From positions 251,827-315,826 of the forward strand of contig PDUO01000017.1 in assembly GCA_003008705.1 (NCBI GenBank): a stretch of 64,000 nucleotides of DNA. Direction: 5' to 3'. How positions within the stretch are numbered: position 1 is the first letter of the stretch; every line of letters begins with the position of its first letter. Below are positions 35,796 to 46,866 of this stretch, piece after piece. Below the pieces are notes generated by a model. That model worked only from the letters and a program-made list of their open reading frames with translations. It did no database searches and had not been told where the DNA came from. A program made the position numbers and the translations under genes. Source of the stretch: Pezicula radicicola. Lineage: Eukaryota > Ascomycota > Leotiomycetes > Helotiales > Dermateaceae.

Positions 35796-38004
35796 ATCGC
35801 CAGGCCCATATGGCCGGCCGCTTCCTCTTCCCTCCGGGCCTCCCTTAGTAAGCAGGCCAGGTACAGCCAAACGTCGATTTTCACCCAAACGTCGATTTTT
35901 ACTATACTAATTCGATGATTTTGATGTCGACCTATTCCCACCTATGCAACTACCTAATACACCTAATAATACAATATTATTACAATATAATCAAACATCT
36001 ATTCCCAGTCTAAAAGAAGAATAATAACTCCTCCATTAAATCGCAGTATAGCCTCTTATTTACCCTAACCTCTGGATGCGCCATAAACGCTATATTAAAC
36101 CCATCTTTCGAATTATGAATAGTCTTCCATTTGACAGCCCATCTACCAGCTTGCCTATTGACGATTTGAAGCCTTTCTATATAGTTATTTCGAAGTTTCT
36201 TGTTGTAATCCTCCTGCTTTTGCCATTGTATTTGCCTTTCATATTGCTCCCTACTATATATTCGAAGCCGGGTATCTCCAACATAGATTACCCTATATAT
36301 GTCTGTAACCCGACGACGCCCATTCTCTTTCTTATGCCTAGCCTTCCGGGCTTCTTCTGCCGCTTTCTGGTCAATCTCTTCTATTGTAAGCTGGCCTGAA
36401 AATAACATTGTCCGTTGGGCCTTGTCGTGCTTTATAATAACCCGGGAAACAGATGGAGTAAGAGGGGTATCTCGTGGGGTTTCGATAGCTTGTGTAAGTC
36501 GACGATCAATGTAGGCAGAGTAGACATCAATACTTCGAATAGATAGCTCAGGCGTTTGTAAGGATTTATCTTGAAAATCGATTTCGAAAGAGTCGTCAGG
36601 CTCGGGAGTTTGAAGTCGATTTGGTGGCTCAATCTCTTTCATTCGCTTTAGAACCACCTCTGGGTAGAATGGGATTAGGCCAGCTTTCCTCCAACCTGCT
36701 ATAATTGTATGGTGTTTAAAAGTACGATTTCGAACCTCTTGGAAAGCGTCAAGGAAGTCTAGACGGCTATAACTCTATCCACCGAACCGGATCTGATCTA
36801 CAAGGATATTCTGGTAATACTACTTCTCTGGCTGAAAACAACCCACATCTAGTGGTTGCAGAAGGTGAGTTGAGTATGTAGGCAATAAGAATGGGAGGAT
36901 CTTATGGTCAAAACAGAAGCTAATGAACTCTGTAGTTAGGTACAATGTATAGCCATCAGATATCAATAATCTCCACTCATCTATATCCTCAATATCAGGT
37001 ATCTTCTTCGATCGAGTTGTACGCCAGCCAGCAGGAATTGGACGAGTATTAATTTCGAAATGGTGGAGGAAGTCAATTGCTAGGAAGTCTGTAATATACC
37101 CAGTTCCTATCTCATTGGTTGCCATTAATACCCCATCATTTAAATCATTGTCGAAGTGCTTCTCAAGTAATAGCTGACTATATAATATCAACATAGGATC
37201 GATCGATTTCCCTACCCCATTCATACACTCCACAGATATCGCAGACTCTCGAATATCAGGATCGGCCATATAGACAGTAGAGACGTCTGTAAAGGTGAAT
37301 ACAAGTTGGCTTCCAAGGCTCCCAATCCGCCAGCCAGTCTCATCCTAATTCCATGTATTCTCGTCTTTAATATTCTTCTCTTTGCGCGCAGCCTTATAGT
37401 CTCGAAAATGCCTCTGCAATGTCGCCCATTCGTGCACAGCCTTCCTTTCAGCCGCTAGTGATTTCGTCTTCCTAGGCTTCATCCACGACCTATTCCTTTG
37501 TAACCAACGAGTCAACCAAGGTCCCGAAACTGGGCCTTTGCCTACTGTGCGCAGAATCGAATTCGCAGCCTTCTTTATATGCCGACGCTCTGGCGAAGAG
37601 CCTATCTTTATATATCTCTCGCAATATAATCGCAGGGCCTTGTCTTCTTCAGTAGACAAGGCCTGGTTCTTGCTACCTCGACTATAGTTCGTTGGACGCC
37701 TATTTTTTCGAGCCCGTAAGAGGTCATAATCAATACAGAACGCCCGGGCAGCAGTAGCCATTGTATAGTATTTTCTAGCCCGTAGGGTATCTAAAGCCTT
37801 ACGAATTCGATCTTCATCGCGGGCACTAGGGGTAGGCATTATAATAGACAATTGTGGTGGTTTATAGTGGCTTATTTGCTAATTCATATACAATAGTCAT
37901 AAAATCGACGTTTGGGTGAAAATCGACGTTTGGCTGTACCTGGCCTGCTTACTAAGGGAGGCCCGGAGGGAAGAGGAAGCGGCCGGCCATATGGGCCTGG
38001 CGAT
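35796..38004 (-). mobile_element. Fot1/pogo transposon with perfect 104-bp inverted ends
   Basis: 2209 bp. Ends 35796-35899 and 37901-38004 are identical over 104 bp in inverted orientation. TA flanks both sides (35794-35795, 38005-38006). Each end holds two direct copies of AAACGTCGATTTT, probably transposase-binding sites. The transposase gene is on the minus strand and carries three stop codons. Confidence 0.93.
36010..37851 (-). pseudogene. Fot1/pogo transposase with three in-frame TAG stops
   Basis: One continuous frame of 614 codons. The N-terminal part (YYTMATAARAF, RWLQRNRSW) is a CENP-B/Tc5-type DNA-binding region, followed by a DDE_1 endonuclease with DETGWRIG, LISDGYT and HLLQPLDVGCFQP, and a C-terminal region with a charged coiled segment. 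The only defects are TAG codons at 37342-37344, 36817-36819 and the next at about 36772-36774; all other sequence is in frame. In related proteins such sites often hold Trp, and TGG to TAG is the change expected from RIP (TpG to TpA). This copy cannot make full-length enzyme unless read through. Confidence 0.88.
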
Positions 38005-38077
38005 TAGATCTATCTTAAATTTAAGAGCATCGGTAGATTAGAGATATTTACATACAAAATCACAGGAGATAAAATAC

Positions 38078-38078
38078 N
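38078..38078. other. ambiguous base (N)
   Basis: Single N in the remaining part of the outer element; a sequencing or assembly ambiguity. Confidence 0.95.
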
Positions 38079-38530
38079 ACTACAATTCCTCTATAAGTGG
38101 CTAGTTTCGCCAAGTATTAAATATAGAATTTACATTTATCCAGGGGGGGTTACTGTATAAAGCACAATAGAGAAATAACTAGTTTATGATACTAGGAGAC
38201 CGACAGGAAATGGTTAACATAATTCTGATAAAAGCTTGGTATGGCATGTTAGAGCAGGCTGACACCTATTTACCTGCACTTACTCAACGGGATCAGAGAT
38301 CATTGGATTTCTCGGTTCTTACTATACAAGAACCCTCAAGGAGTCGTTCTACATTGGATTTTAAAAGGACAAACTCGGAGGATCATGGTTTATTCTGGCT
38401 GTCTGATGATGGCTGCTGGTTTTAAATGGGAGTAAGTTTTGAACTCTGCTTGACTATTCAAGTCGATAATATAGCTTTTTGGGTTTTAATACTCCGTACA
38501 TAGGTAAGTGCTGGAAAAGCTACTTGAATA

Positions 38531-38769
38531 CGAAGGTCGCGGCAAAAAGTCATGGGAATCGGTTATAGGCGGTCAATGCCCAGGAAATAAAGGTTTAGCG
38601 ATAGCTTACAGGCTGTGCGATAGGCTACTGGCTGTACTCCCTTATTTCCAGCCCTAGAAAACAACCTCTACAGGCTGCTTCAGAGTACTCGTCGCCTGGC
38701 CACAACGTATGAATTAGCGCATACGGGGCACTATACGAGAATTCCCATGACTTTTTGCCGCGACCTTCG
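38531..38769. mobile_element. Tc1-type MITE, 239 bp
   Basis: Perfect 29-bp inverted ends (38531-38559 and 38741-38769) flanked by TA. The outer bases TACGAAGG are the same as at the ends of the Tc1 element at 34227, so that transposase could mobilise it. No coding capacity. Confidence 0.88.
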
Positions 38770-39092
38770 TACTACTTGCTAAATTAAACCTGCTGCTCTC
38801 TTATCTTCAAAACTGGATTTCTGTTACAGAACAGGCAATTGATATCTAACTAAATAAGAAACCCTTTGTTATCTAGGTATAGGTAAGTATAACTGATAAA
38901 ACCACTCAATTAATACTTTCTAAAACATAATCTCGAGAATCTGGTTCCTTTTTATATCTGCTCGGGTTACCTACCTCATTCGACCTACGAGCCACAAGAC
39001 TGCTGCCTAGATCACAATACAGCCTCACGACATATAGGTATATATAACACCAAAGCACTCTCTTGATTCTCAAGACTGACCAGATAATTCAC

Positions 39093-39689
39093 ATGCCAGA
39101 CCAAAAAACTCTTATCGAATTTCCTTTAACCGCCACATCTTTCATTAAAATGGATCATTCAGAATCCCACATCGAGAATTCTTATGATTTAGCAGCTGAT
39201 ACTATTTACACATCGCGTGTCCCATCAAAAGTTATTGGCAACAAAGGTGATATTGTCTATAGAGACAGGATTTCAGTCCGGACCATCACCAGAAACAACA
39301 ATAACGAAATCCTTTTGATATTTGTGCAGAACGGAGGTTATTACAAGCTACCAGGAGGAGGAGTCGAAAGCGGCGAGGATCATTTCATGGCAACCGAGAG
39401 AGAGTCTATAGAAGAGACAGGTTGCAAGATTAAGATCAGAGGGAACTACTTTGCAACATCTGAGGAGTGGAGAATGGGCACACATCAAATCTCTTATTGT
39501 TATTGTGCTTGTCTGGTTGAGGATACTGGGCTTCGACAGCTTACTGAGGAGGAAATTGAGGATGGGTTTCAACATGAATGGACTTCGCTTGAGACTGCAA
39601 TTCGAAAGATGAGAGAATGCCAACCAACGACGGAGTTTGGGAAGTTTGTTAGGGAACGGGAACTCTTTTTCTTGGAGATATTATTCTAA
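39093..39689 (+). CDS. Nudix hydrolase
   Basis: Hydrolase of nucleoside diphosphates linked to another moiety. 198 residues from the ATG at 39093; ATGs at 39063 and 39150 are alternatives, and the TATATAA at 39041-39047 is too close to 39063. The Nudix box GX5EX7REUXEEXGU is complete: G..VESGED..ATERESIEETG. It is preceded by GGYYKLPGGG, which is normal for the family. Single exon, no signal peptide. Substrate cannot be deduced. It is isolated between repeats, 320 bp downstream of the MITE. Confidence 0.92.
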   Translation: MPDQKTLIEFPLTATSFIKMDHSESHIENSYDLAADTIYTSRVPSKVIGNKGDIVYRDRISVRTITRNNNNEILLIFVQNGGYYKLPGGGVESGEDHFMATERESIEETGCKIKIRGNYFATSEEWRMGTHQISYCYCACLVEDTGLRQLTEEEIEDGFQHEWTSLETAIRKMRECQPTTEFGKFVRERELFFLEILF

Positions 39690-40636
39690 ACTTAGGTAAT
39701 CTAGCCTTATATTTTTAAGATGTAGGTGAAAGATTGGTAGTGGTGTTAGACAAGTCCCTAGTGTATATTCAGTTTATGATCTCTACTAAGGATCCTCTAT
39801 TGCTCAAAATATAATAGTTGCTTAGATGATTTAGTAATTTAACATAATTCAGTGACGGATACTACCTACAAAATTACCTCACATAAACCTAACTCTTGTT
39901 AACGTTATCTATTACTAAAACCTATTGCCACCTTTGTTTTTGTTGTCATTCCCGAGATTTAATCTTATGCTCTTGGTGCGGTTGTTCCCCGGCCTAAATT
40001 TCACAATTCCGTGTTAAAGCACATACGCTAGAACTCGTTGAACACGGGTTAAGCCTCTATTAAAAGTCTCTGAAAGCGGAATATCCCTAGGCATGGCGCT
40101 TTCTCTTTCCTATTGTATTACTAGTACTATAGCTCTTCTCTATCGTTCATTAATACTTCTCCTTCCTATATATAATAACTACAAACGTATAAATTAAAAT
40201 AAATCAATACACTATTTAGTAGCATCTACCACCGACGGGAGTTTCTGCGCCGAATTTAACCTCATATTTAGGGCTACCCTTCTAAGAGACACACTTCACT
40301 TCAGAACACAACGCGTTAAGAATTGAAAGAGATCAGGCTAGATCAGAATATATCTTGATTGGTAATTCTAGTTATAGCACTATGGCAATCAGACTCTATA
40401 CCTCCATATGAGAGCCCTCGGATCAAAGCCGTGGTAGAACCACAGCAGTGATAAAGAATCGAAAATCGCACGATTCCCGGAGGAAAACATGCAATGAGAT
40501 GGAAAACTAGTGGACCCATATATCAAAAGCCCACTTGCATCTACCAAAGACACCTAGGCTGCCCTCATCTCACCAAGACTCTGGGGCGAGCACTCTTCCT
40601 CTTTTCCATTCGCACAGCAGCAGGACAAGTCCTTGC
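39690..40636. other. intergenic region
   Basis: AT-rich; no supported gene. Confidence 0.5.
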
Positions 40637-41848
40637 TTACAACTTCATCGTCTTGATGTTCCTCTTCTTAGTGGAGTAAGGATCCTCAGCATTGCACTCG
40701 GGGAGATAAGTATCAATTTGATCATCGCTCAGCTCAAGCAACTCATCGGTATCATCCATTAGCCAAAGGGAGTTAAGGACCGTTCCGTCATCGTCATTGA
40801 TGCTCAAGCAGCCGAGTTGAATGGAATTGTCGTATGCGTAGTCGCCGAAAGCGGTTCCGACTCCCTCGTTGAAGGCAGGGTTCCAGTCGTCGAACCTAGG
40901 AGTTGGTGTTTGTTAGCTGATGCTCTTCCTACGGTATAGGGAGGAGAGGTGACTGGGATGTGAATAATGTACTCACGCAGACTCAGCATCATCGGCCCAG
41001 TACAAGGAAGAAACAACATCGGTCTCCTGCTCCCACGCCTCCTGGATGGTAAAAGTATCGCGGCGCGCATTGCTCGTGGTTGTTGTGTTGCTTGGCTTCA
41101 TCTGCACGATGCGGAGACCACGGCGGGAGCCGCTCTGGTAGTAGTGGAGGTTGTGCAGGGTATCCTGAACAGTGACATTACCGAAATGAGTCCATACGCC
41201 CTCTGTGGCTTTTGCTGCAAGCTGGCATGCGGTATCACAATTGCCAGTTGCGGCGAAAGATTCGTGGACGCTGATGATGTGGCCAGACAACTCTCGTGGG
41301 TTGACGGTGGTATAAGCGACATACCCTAGTGTGAGTTGTTAGCGGGTATTCGTAGTAATGGCATCTGAAGGGTGGTGGGGAAATGTCCTCGACAAGTGAG
41401 AGTAAGTTGCAAGGGATGAAGATTGTGAAATTGGTACTGTACAGAAAGCGAACATAGTCACAACACCGGCATAGACCATAGAGGCCCAGCACACGGCGCC
41501 AGCGGTGGCGAGACCACCCAGAATGCAGACGGTTCCTGCAAGTCCGTACGCAGCTGTGACCAAGCCTCCCATGACGACTGAGGCATCAGCGGATGATCGT
41601 CCTTCAACATAGGTAGAGACACCAGATTCACCACGGACGGCAACGTCACGGCTGATAACATCGCGAGTAGCTAGGGGTGCGAGTGCGACTCGGGTAATGT
41701 TCTTGAGCTCAAGGGGACCGCTGATGTTCATGATTGCTCGGGATTGAACGATGCGAGGCTTGACGACGGGCTCGGCGACGAGGGGTTTGGCCATGACCTC
41801 CTGAGAAGTCAAGGCCAAGGTCGAAACGACAAGTTGGCGGAAGAACAT
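40637..41848 (-). CDS. Secreted protein with Gly/Ala-rich hydrophobic core, unknown family
   Basis: Exons complement(40637..40895, 40977..41325, 41443..41848) give 337 residues; donors GTACAG and GTGAGT, all phases fit. Residues 1-20 look like a signal peptide (MFFRQLVVSTLALTSQEVMA). Residues about 85-145 are strongly hydrophobic and Gly/Ala-rich (VVMGGLVTAAYGLAGTVC, ILGGLATAGAVCW, VYAGVVTMFAFWYV), like a helical hairpin. The C-terminal half is polar, with GNCDTACQLAAKATEGVW and paired acidic motifs, ending in KKRNIKTMKL. No catalytic motif recognised. A soluble secreted protein carrying a membrane-active hairpin is one reading; an ordinary membrane protein is another. Cannot be assigned to a family by eye. 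Confidence 0.72.
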
Positions 41849-43799
41849 GTTGAGACAGATGTGGGGGTGGAGGGATACAGGTCGTGATATCTGCTACGAA
41901 GGTAGAAAGGAGGAGACAATGAGTTGGAGGAATCGAGGTAGTTTTTACAGCTGGTGCCATGACTTCAATTTAACCAATTCTGTATGCTGCGTGAGATTTA
42001 TCTCGTTACTCGCAAAGGAGAACTGAATGCCTTGTTTCTCCACACTAGACTCAGCTACGGACAGGGAGAGTCAATGTTCAGTGAAGGTTGTTTGGAAGCG
42101 CTCGGAGATGATCCTGACTACCTGCAGAAGATGGCTTATTGAAGTTGAGAAAACAGGAACGTTGCATCAAAGTAAAGAAGCCACGGGGTATAATGTCGGA
42201 GGCACCGACAGCGACCTAGAATAGTGACCGAGTGAGAATACTTCCTTCTAGAAAGTGGATACTATAATCCATGGAAATTTGGTCCTTCGGGTAGGCAGAA
42301 GAACAAGTGAAGTCACTCATAGACTTTTATGGATAACGAAACCGCAGCACAAAAAGGTAGCTTAACCGATGATGAAGCCATAGATAATACCGGGCAACTT
42401 TTGTCAACTTGCCAGCCAACTTTCCTCCTATAGTGAGGAGTAAGAAGCCTAGGGGTATGAGGCCCTTTCGAAATACTCTGTAAAGCATGATTACTTATTC
42501 ATGTAGACACTAAGCTTTTCCAAGCAATAGCCAAGTTGCGATAAGCTCTCACAAGCTTTAGTCTCACAGTGGATACTAGACCCACCTTGATATACAGGCC
42601 AATGATTAAGCTTAAAGCATTGAGTCTCTAACCCCACAATCTAATGGTGGATCTAGATCAAACCCCCCCGCTGCAACGCCGTCTCCCTGCCTCGGAGTAT
42701 TTCTACAAGAAGCAGGTGATTCAGCCTTTGGCAAGGTCTAGCAGCAGTGCTTTCGCAAGCCATTTCTCTGTGAGCATCTTGACAGTAATTGTCTTTGGGG
42801 GCGCTTTGCTCATTCCCATCAGATCCTAGTAAGGCTCGACGACTTCGAAGTCTATACGCGATTCAGATGAAGAGCTTCCCGCTTAGAAGTAAAGCTTTTG
42901 GCAGCATCGAAGGTGAGCATTCCAGCCGGCGAATTGCGAGGAAAGACGCGTACATGCTTGTGAGCTAGAGTTCGAGCCCATTTGCTTCTGTGAAGCCTGA
43001 TCTCTTGGTGAGAAACACCCAGCCTTAGGCTTTACATAGTCAAAGCGAACTGTCCGAGGAGTGATCCGACAGTGGAACCAAAATATGTGGTAACATCCGT
43101 GCCGTCCGATCTTACTTAGCCGCCACAAGGTTTTGAGCACAATAACGGCGAAAAGCCTCAGAGCATTAGAATTGCGGAGACCAAGGTTTAAACTTCGGAG
43201 AAAATAGCTCCTTTCCACACCCTATCGGCTCGCCATGACAAGTTTCGAGAAAGGAAATGAATTTATGAAGAACAACGATGATAGACGATGGACGTTGAGT
43301 GAATTTCGAAGAATGACTCTTGCACAAGCAAATTAGGATAAAAGCTCTCCTCGTCCCAAGATGTCAGAAGCGAGCCATATCAATAGCTTGATAGCGTCCA
43401 CTGCCCATACTTGAGCCGCTGCTTGTGCCGTTGGCCGTTGGGCACTCCATTCAAATCTAGTGGCGCACGGGACTAACCGCAAAAGGCTTATCCCCGCTTC
43501 GTGGGATATTAAACTGGCTGACCACTTTTGTGCTATGCAGGCCGAAGAAATACGCATGGTCGAATGATAGGACAACCGCATTCGCATAAACACCAGCCGA
43601 GATATTTTTGTCCCTCAATATTAATCTGGACAGATGTTTCTAGGTATTGGCACTTGCCGAGGTCGAGGGAAGCAAATATCACGGTCGTCTGTCTCGAGAT
43701 TGTATAGCTGAAGACAGCCACCTCTATACCTCCCTCTGAGCTTTCTGTCGCGCCACTTTTGATGCCTCCAGTCTGCTCTCCCTTGCCCAATCTTCGTTC
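41849..43799. other. intergenic region
   Basis: Several short ORFs on both strands, none with protein character or conserved motif. Confidence 0.5.
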
Positions 43800-44273
43800 A
43801 TGTCCCAGAATCAACACGAATCTAAGGGCTCGACGCCTTTGACCAGTGCTTCTCCCACAGCCATGCGGCTCTCAACACAACAACAAGCGGCAAAACAATA
43901 TGCGCTCATCGGCCTGGGCGTGATGTGTCTCTCGAACCTGATATTCCACGCCATCCTTCTGCCCAGAGACCAATACCCCGATTCTTCGCAGCAAAAACGC
44001 GCCCAAGACGCGTTGATTCTTGGAGTTGGGATTGTGGTAGTCAGCGCCTGGTTTGCAGGCTTCGTGGCTTGGTGCATCTGCTTCGGCATGGTCTCCGTCG
44101 AGGCAAGGAATGCTGCGGTGATATATGGCCTTGTCGCTACAAACGTTTCGCTGGTGTCTCTGCTGGTGCTGATGCCATCAGCCAGTCGACGCGTATACCT
44201 CGCTGTCACTGTGTGGCCGCTCTACGCGGCGATGATGGCCGGGACGGTGGGAGTGAAGGGAATTAGAGGTTGA
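43800..44273 (+). CDS. Small four-helix membrane protein, unknown
   Basis: 157-residue single-exon ORF. After a polar N terminus (about 1-34) come four hydrophobic segments near 36-54, 71-95, 104-123 and 130-150, with short polar loops. No family motif recognised. Spacing of the segments is convincing for an integral membrane protein, although an overlapping minus-strand ORF exists. Confidence 0.55.
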   Translation: MSQNQHESKGSTPLTSASPTAMRLSTQQQAAKQYALIGLGVMCLSNLIFHAILLPRDQYPDSSQQKRAQDALILGVGIVVVSAWFAGFVAWCICFGMVSVEARNAAVIYGLVATNVSLVSLLVLMPSASRRVYLAVTVWPLYAAMMAGTVGVKGIRG

Positions 44274-44639
44274 TGTATCAAAGAGTCAAGATCGTGTTAA
44301 AAAGGATTAACTTGGAGCAGAGGGACGGACATCGTCTCTTGGTACGAAGCTGGCGGCAGCTTGGGTTTAAGCTTTAATAACACTAGACCCAAACGGGAGT
44401 AGTATGACTGGTGTATAAAAATCTAAGACTACAACTTAGCATCTGCTGCTTAGACTGCTTTCTGATTTGGATTCTTCTTATGCCTGGCATTTGCTTATTG
44501 GAAATCTCTAATTCCTCACAAGGATATGATACAACTTCTTAGTAAAAGTGGGGAAGCTTCCCGTATTTGTGGGTGCATCCCACAAAAATTGTACCCAAAA
44601 AAGAAGCGTCAAGCAGCAAAAAAGTTAGCCCTCGAGGGG

Positions 44640-45600
44640 CTAGAGAACTCGAAGCTCTAGCTGTATAAGAGGTCCGAGTTTTTATTCGAGGTGGTAAGCA
44701 GTGCAATGCGGATCTACTCAAAATTGGAATTGGGGATGCACTAGTCACAGGCTATATCGACGATGTAGCTATTATAATCGAAGGGGGTAGTATAATACTC
44801 AACAATAGTGTCCTTATAGCTATTCATCAAAAAGCAGCAAGATAGGCACAAATGCACGCCTTAGTGTTCGCAACCTAGAAGTATAAACTTATACACTTTA
44901 TACACCGCCGGGACACAAAGAGATTCAAAAACAAAATGCTTGGTCTTACACTTCGCATTAGAGACCACGACCAGGTGGTAGAAGCTAAGCAGAATGCTCG
45001 CTACCTAAGGGTCCGGCTAGATACTAAGCTTAGTGGGAAAGCCCATCAAGACAAGGTAGTAGTAGGGGCAACGAAATCAATTCAAGCCTTATCTGCAATC
45101 ACGGGATTAACATGGGGCGCGATACGGGAGCAGATCTTGAAGTTATACAAAGCAGTAGTCATCCCAGGGATGCTATACGTCTGCTCTACATAGTATACAC
45201 CATTAGAAGACCATGGATTCAAGGCGCAGAAGAAGCTGGTTAAGGATGCACTATCCCGATTATAGAAGAAAGCACTTTGCATTACTACAGGAGTATTTTG
45301 AACTACAGGACTATTAGCGCTAGAAGTTGAGACGTATACCTTACCAATACCACTACAACTGCTCCAGGCATCTATGAACACAGCCCTTAGAATCAAAGGA
45401 ACCCTAACGTTCCGGCGAATCAAGCAGTATAGGAGTGCAGGTTATAATATGCACAAAGACCGATTCTCCCTACTCCAGAGAACTAAACTCCAAGATGACC
45501 AAATCCTTGGCCTAATAGATCAAATTGAGGAGAAGGTTGCATCCGTAGCACTACTATGGCGGACCCCACCCTAGATTAGGATTGTGGATACAGCGAGTAA
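44640..45600 (+). pseudogene. LINE (Tad1-like) reverse transcriptase fragment
   Basis: Decayed piece of a non-LTR retrotransposon. The polymerase motif appears as VTGYIDDVAII at about 44745 (YxDD box). It is followed by the thumb-like region: KYKLIHFIHRRD, RYLRVRLDTKLS, ITGLTWGAIREQILKLYKAVVIPGMLY and YTPLED, in the order of fungal Tad1/I-clade elements. The frame is interrupted by several TAG codons, a TAA and a TGA; at least two TAGs sit where relatives have Trp (for example SVWYTP versus ST-stop-YTP). No 5' part, endonuclease or tail was found. Confidence 0.8.
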
Positions 45601-46531
45601 GGTAACGAAATACCACTTTTCACTAGGCTACCGTTCTATAATTCCAAACCGTAAATGGTCACTGCATAGATTAAACACGTCAAAAAAAGCCAATCCAAGG
45701 AGGATATTACTTTTTTTTGTCTTTTGAAGCATTAGACTAATGACGTGAGCTTATGTAAAGGTAAATTTATCAAAGGCATTAAATTTAATAAACCAGTATT
45801 CTTATTAGATCCGCTTTATCATGTTCAGATAATTGTTGCCATTGTTATCTTGTTGTCAAGACTTTGTTGCCGAAGCTGAAATGAAGGATAAAAGAAGGGA
45901 GAGGCTAGACCGCGTGTTCTCTGGAGGACACGGGTAATTAAGACAGAGTTATTTTACCTTATTTCTTCCTCTCTTGTCCTGATCCTTGATTCTGCGAAGA
46001 CATTGTGTGGCAATATCATCGGCTGTCTTGTTTCTTGTTGTCATCAAGACTAAGTGAGGGGTGGATGAGAGAAGTCAAGTTCATATCACTTCTGTAAGCA
46101 GCAGGAGGTTTGTGGGAGACTCTGTATTCTCAAGTACGTCTTGAAGTTGCGACGCGACCGCACCCCCTTCAAAAGCAATACACAGTTTATCCCCCGTATT
46201 ATGATATTACCTCCCCCGCATCAACCAAAATGGAAAAAGAAGCATCGCAAAACCCAAGTCCCAAGCACATAATCTTACAATCCCAATATCTGCGCCGCGG
46301 TGAATTGGTCAAGGTTGAAAACTTGAATGTCGATGTCGCGATCTAAACGCTGGTGGTTAGTAGTGAATTTGCGCAAGGTAAGATTGACGAGCTACCAGAA
46401 GATGCAATATCCAAGCAACCTAATCCCAAGACTCTACCCGACGCTCAAGAAAGCTCCTAAGTACAAGTGCTTTGCGCAATAAGGTTAGTTGTCGAATTTC
46501 ACTTTGGGAATTGAAAACACATACCCTTTGT
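45601..46531. other. intergenic region
   Basis: No supported gene. A 38-codon ORF near 46230 (MEKEASQNPSPKHI) has no clear continuation. Confidence 0.45.
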
Positions 46532-46866
46532 TTACTTGTACTTGGTCTTTCCGTTCTTATCACACTTGTAATTGTTCGGCGGAAGCTGTTGATAAACATT
46601 ATCACTCCTATCTGTAACGAAAGCAGTATCAGTATGATTTTTATACTCTGAAGAAACAGCTCAGCGCGGAGGGTATTCAAAATCTTACCGTGCTTCAAGC
46701 ACCAAGTGCATTCACCACAGTTCATATCCGATATCTTCTGATTGACAGTGCTGTAATTTGGGCACTTTGGGCGGGTCGCAACCTCCATGGAAGTGTATAA
46801 GGCGCAGTTCCAGTAACTGTAGGTGGTCTTGCCACATTTCCAGGTTGTTCGGGTTTCGATACACAT
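46532..46866 (-). CDS. Small Cys-rich protein, 85 residues
   Basis: Exons complement(46532..46611, 46689..46866); the 77-bp intron has a GTAAGA donor and a TTACAG acceptor, and the frame joins as CLKHDRSDNVY. Eight cysteines, including a compact CGECTWC. The start MCIETRTTWKCGKTTYSYWN recalls a set of small fungal proteins that open with a Cys and a Cys-Gly pair and are probably zinc-binding. No signal peptide, so it is not an obvious effector. Function unknown. Confidence 0.7.

Larger units (their letters stand above)
33998..38155. mobile_element. outer MITE-like element split by two transposon insertions
   Basis: 33998-34032 and 38121-38155 are inverted repeats, 31 of 35 matches, each end containing a run of seven C/G. 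Similarity continues weakly for another 25 bp. TA flanks both ends (33996-33997, 38156-38157). Removing the Tc1 and Fot1 elements leaves about 420 bp, a typical MITE size. The ends differ more than those of the inserted elements, so this is the oldest layer of the nest. Confidence 0.7.

Noticed and set aside
43811..44209. 132-codon minus-strand ORF
   Set aside because: Overlaps the four-helix membrane protein and has no hydrophobic or domain pattern of its own.
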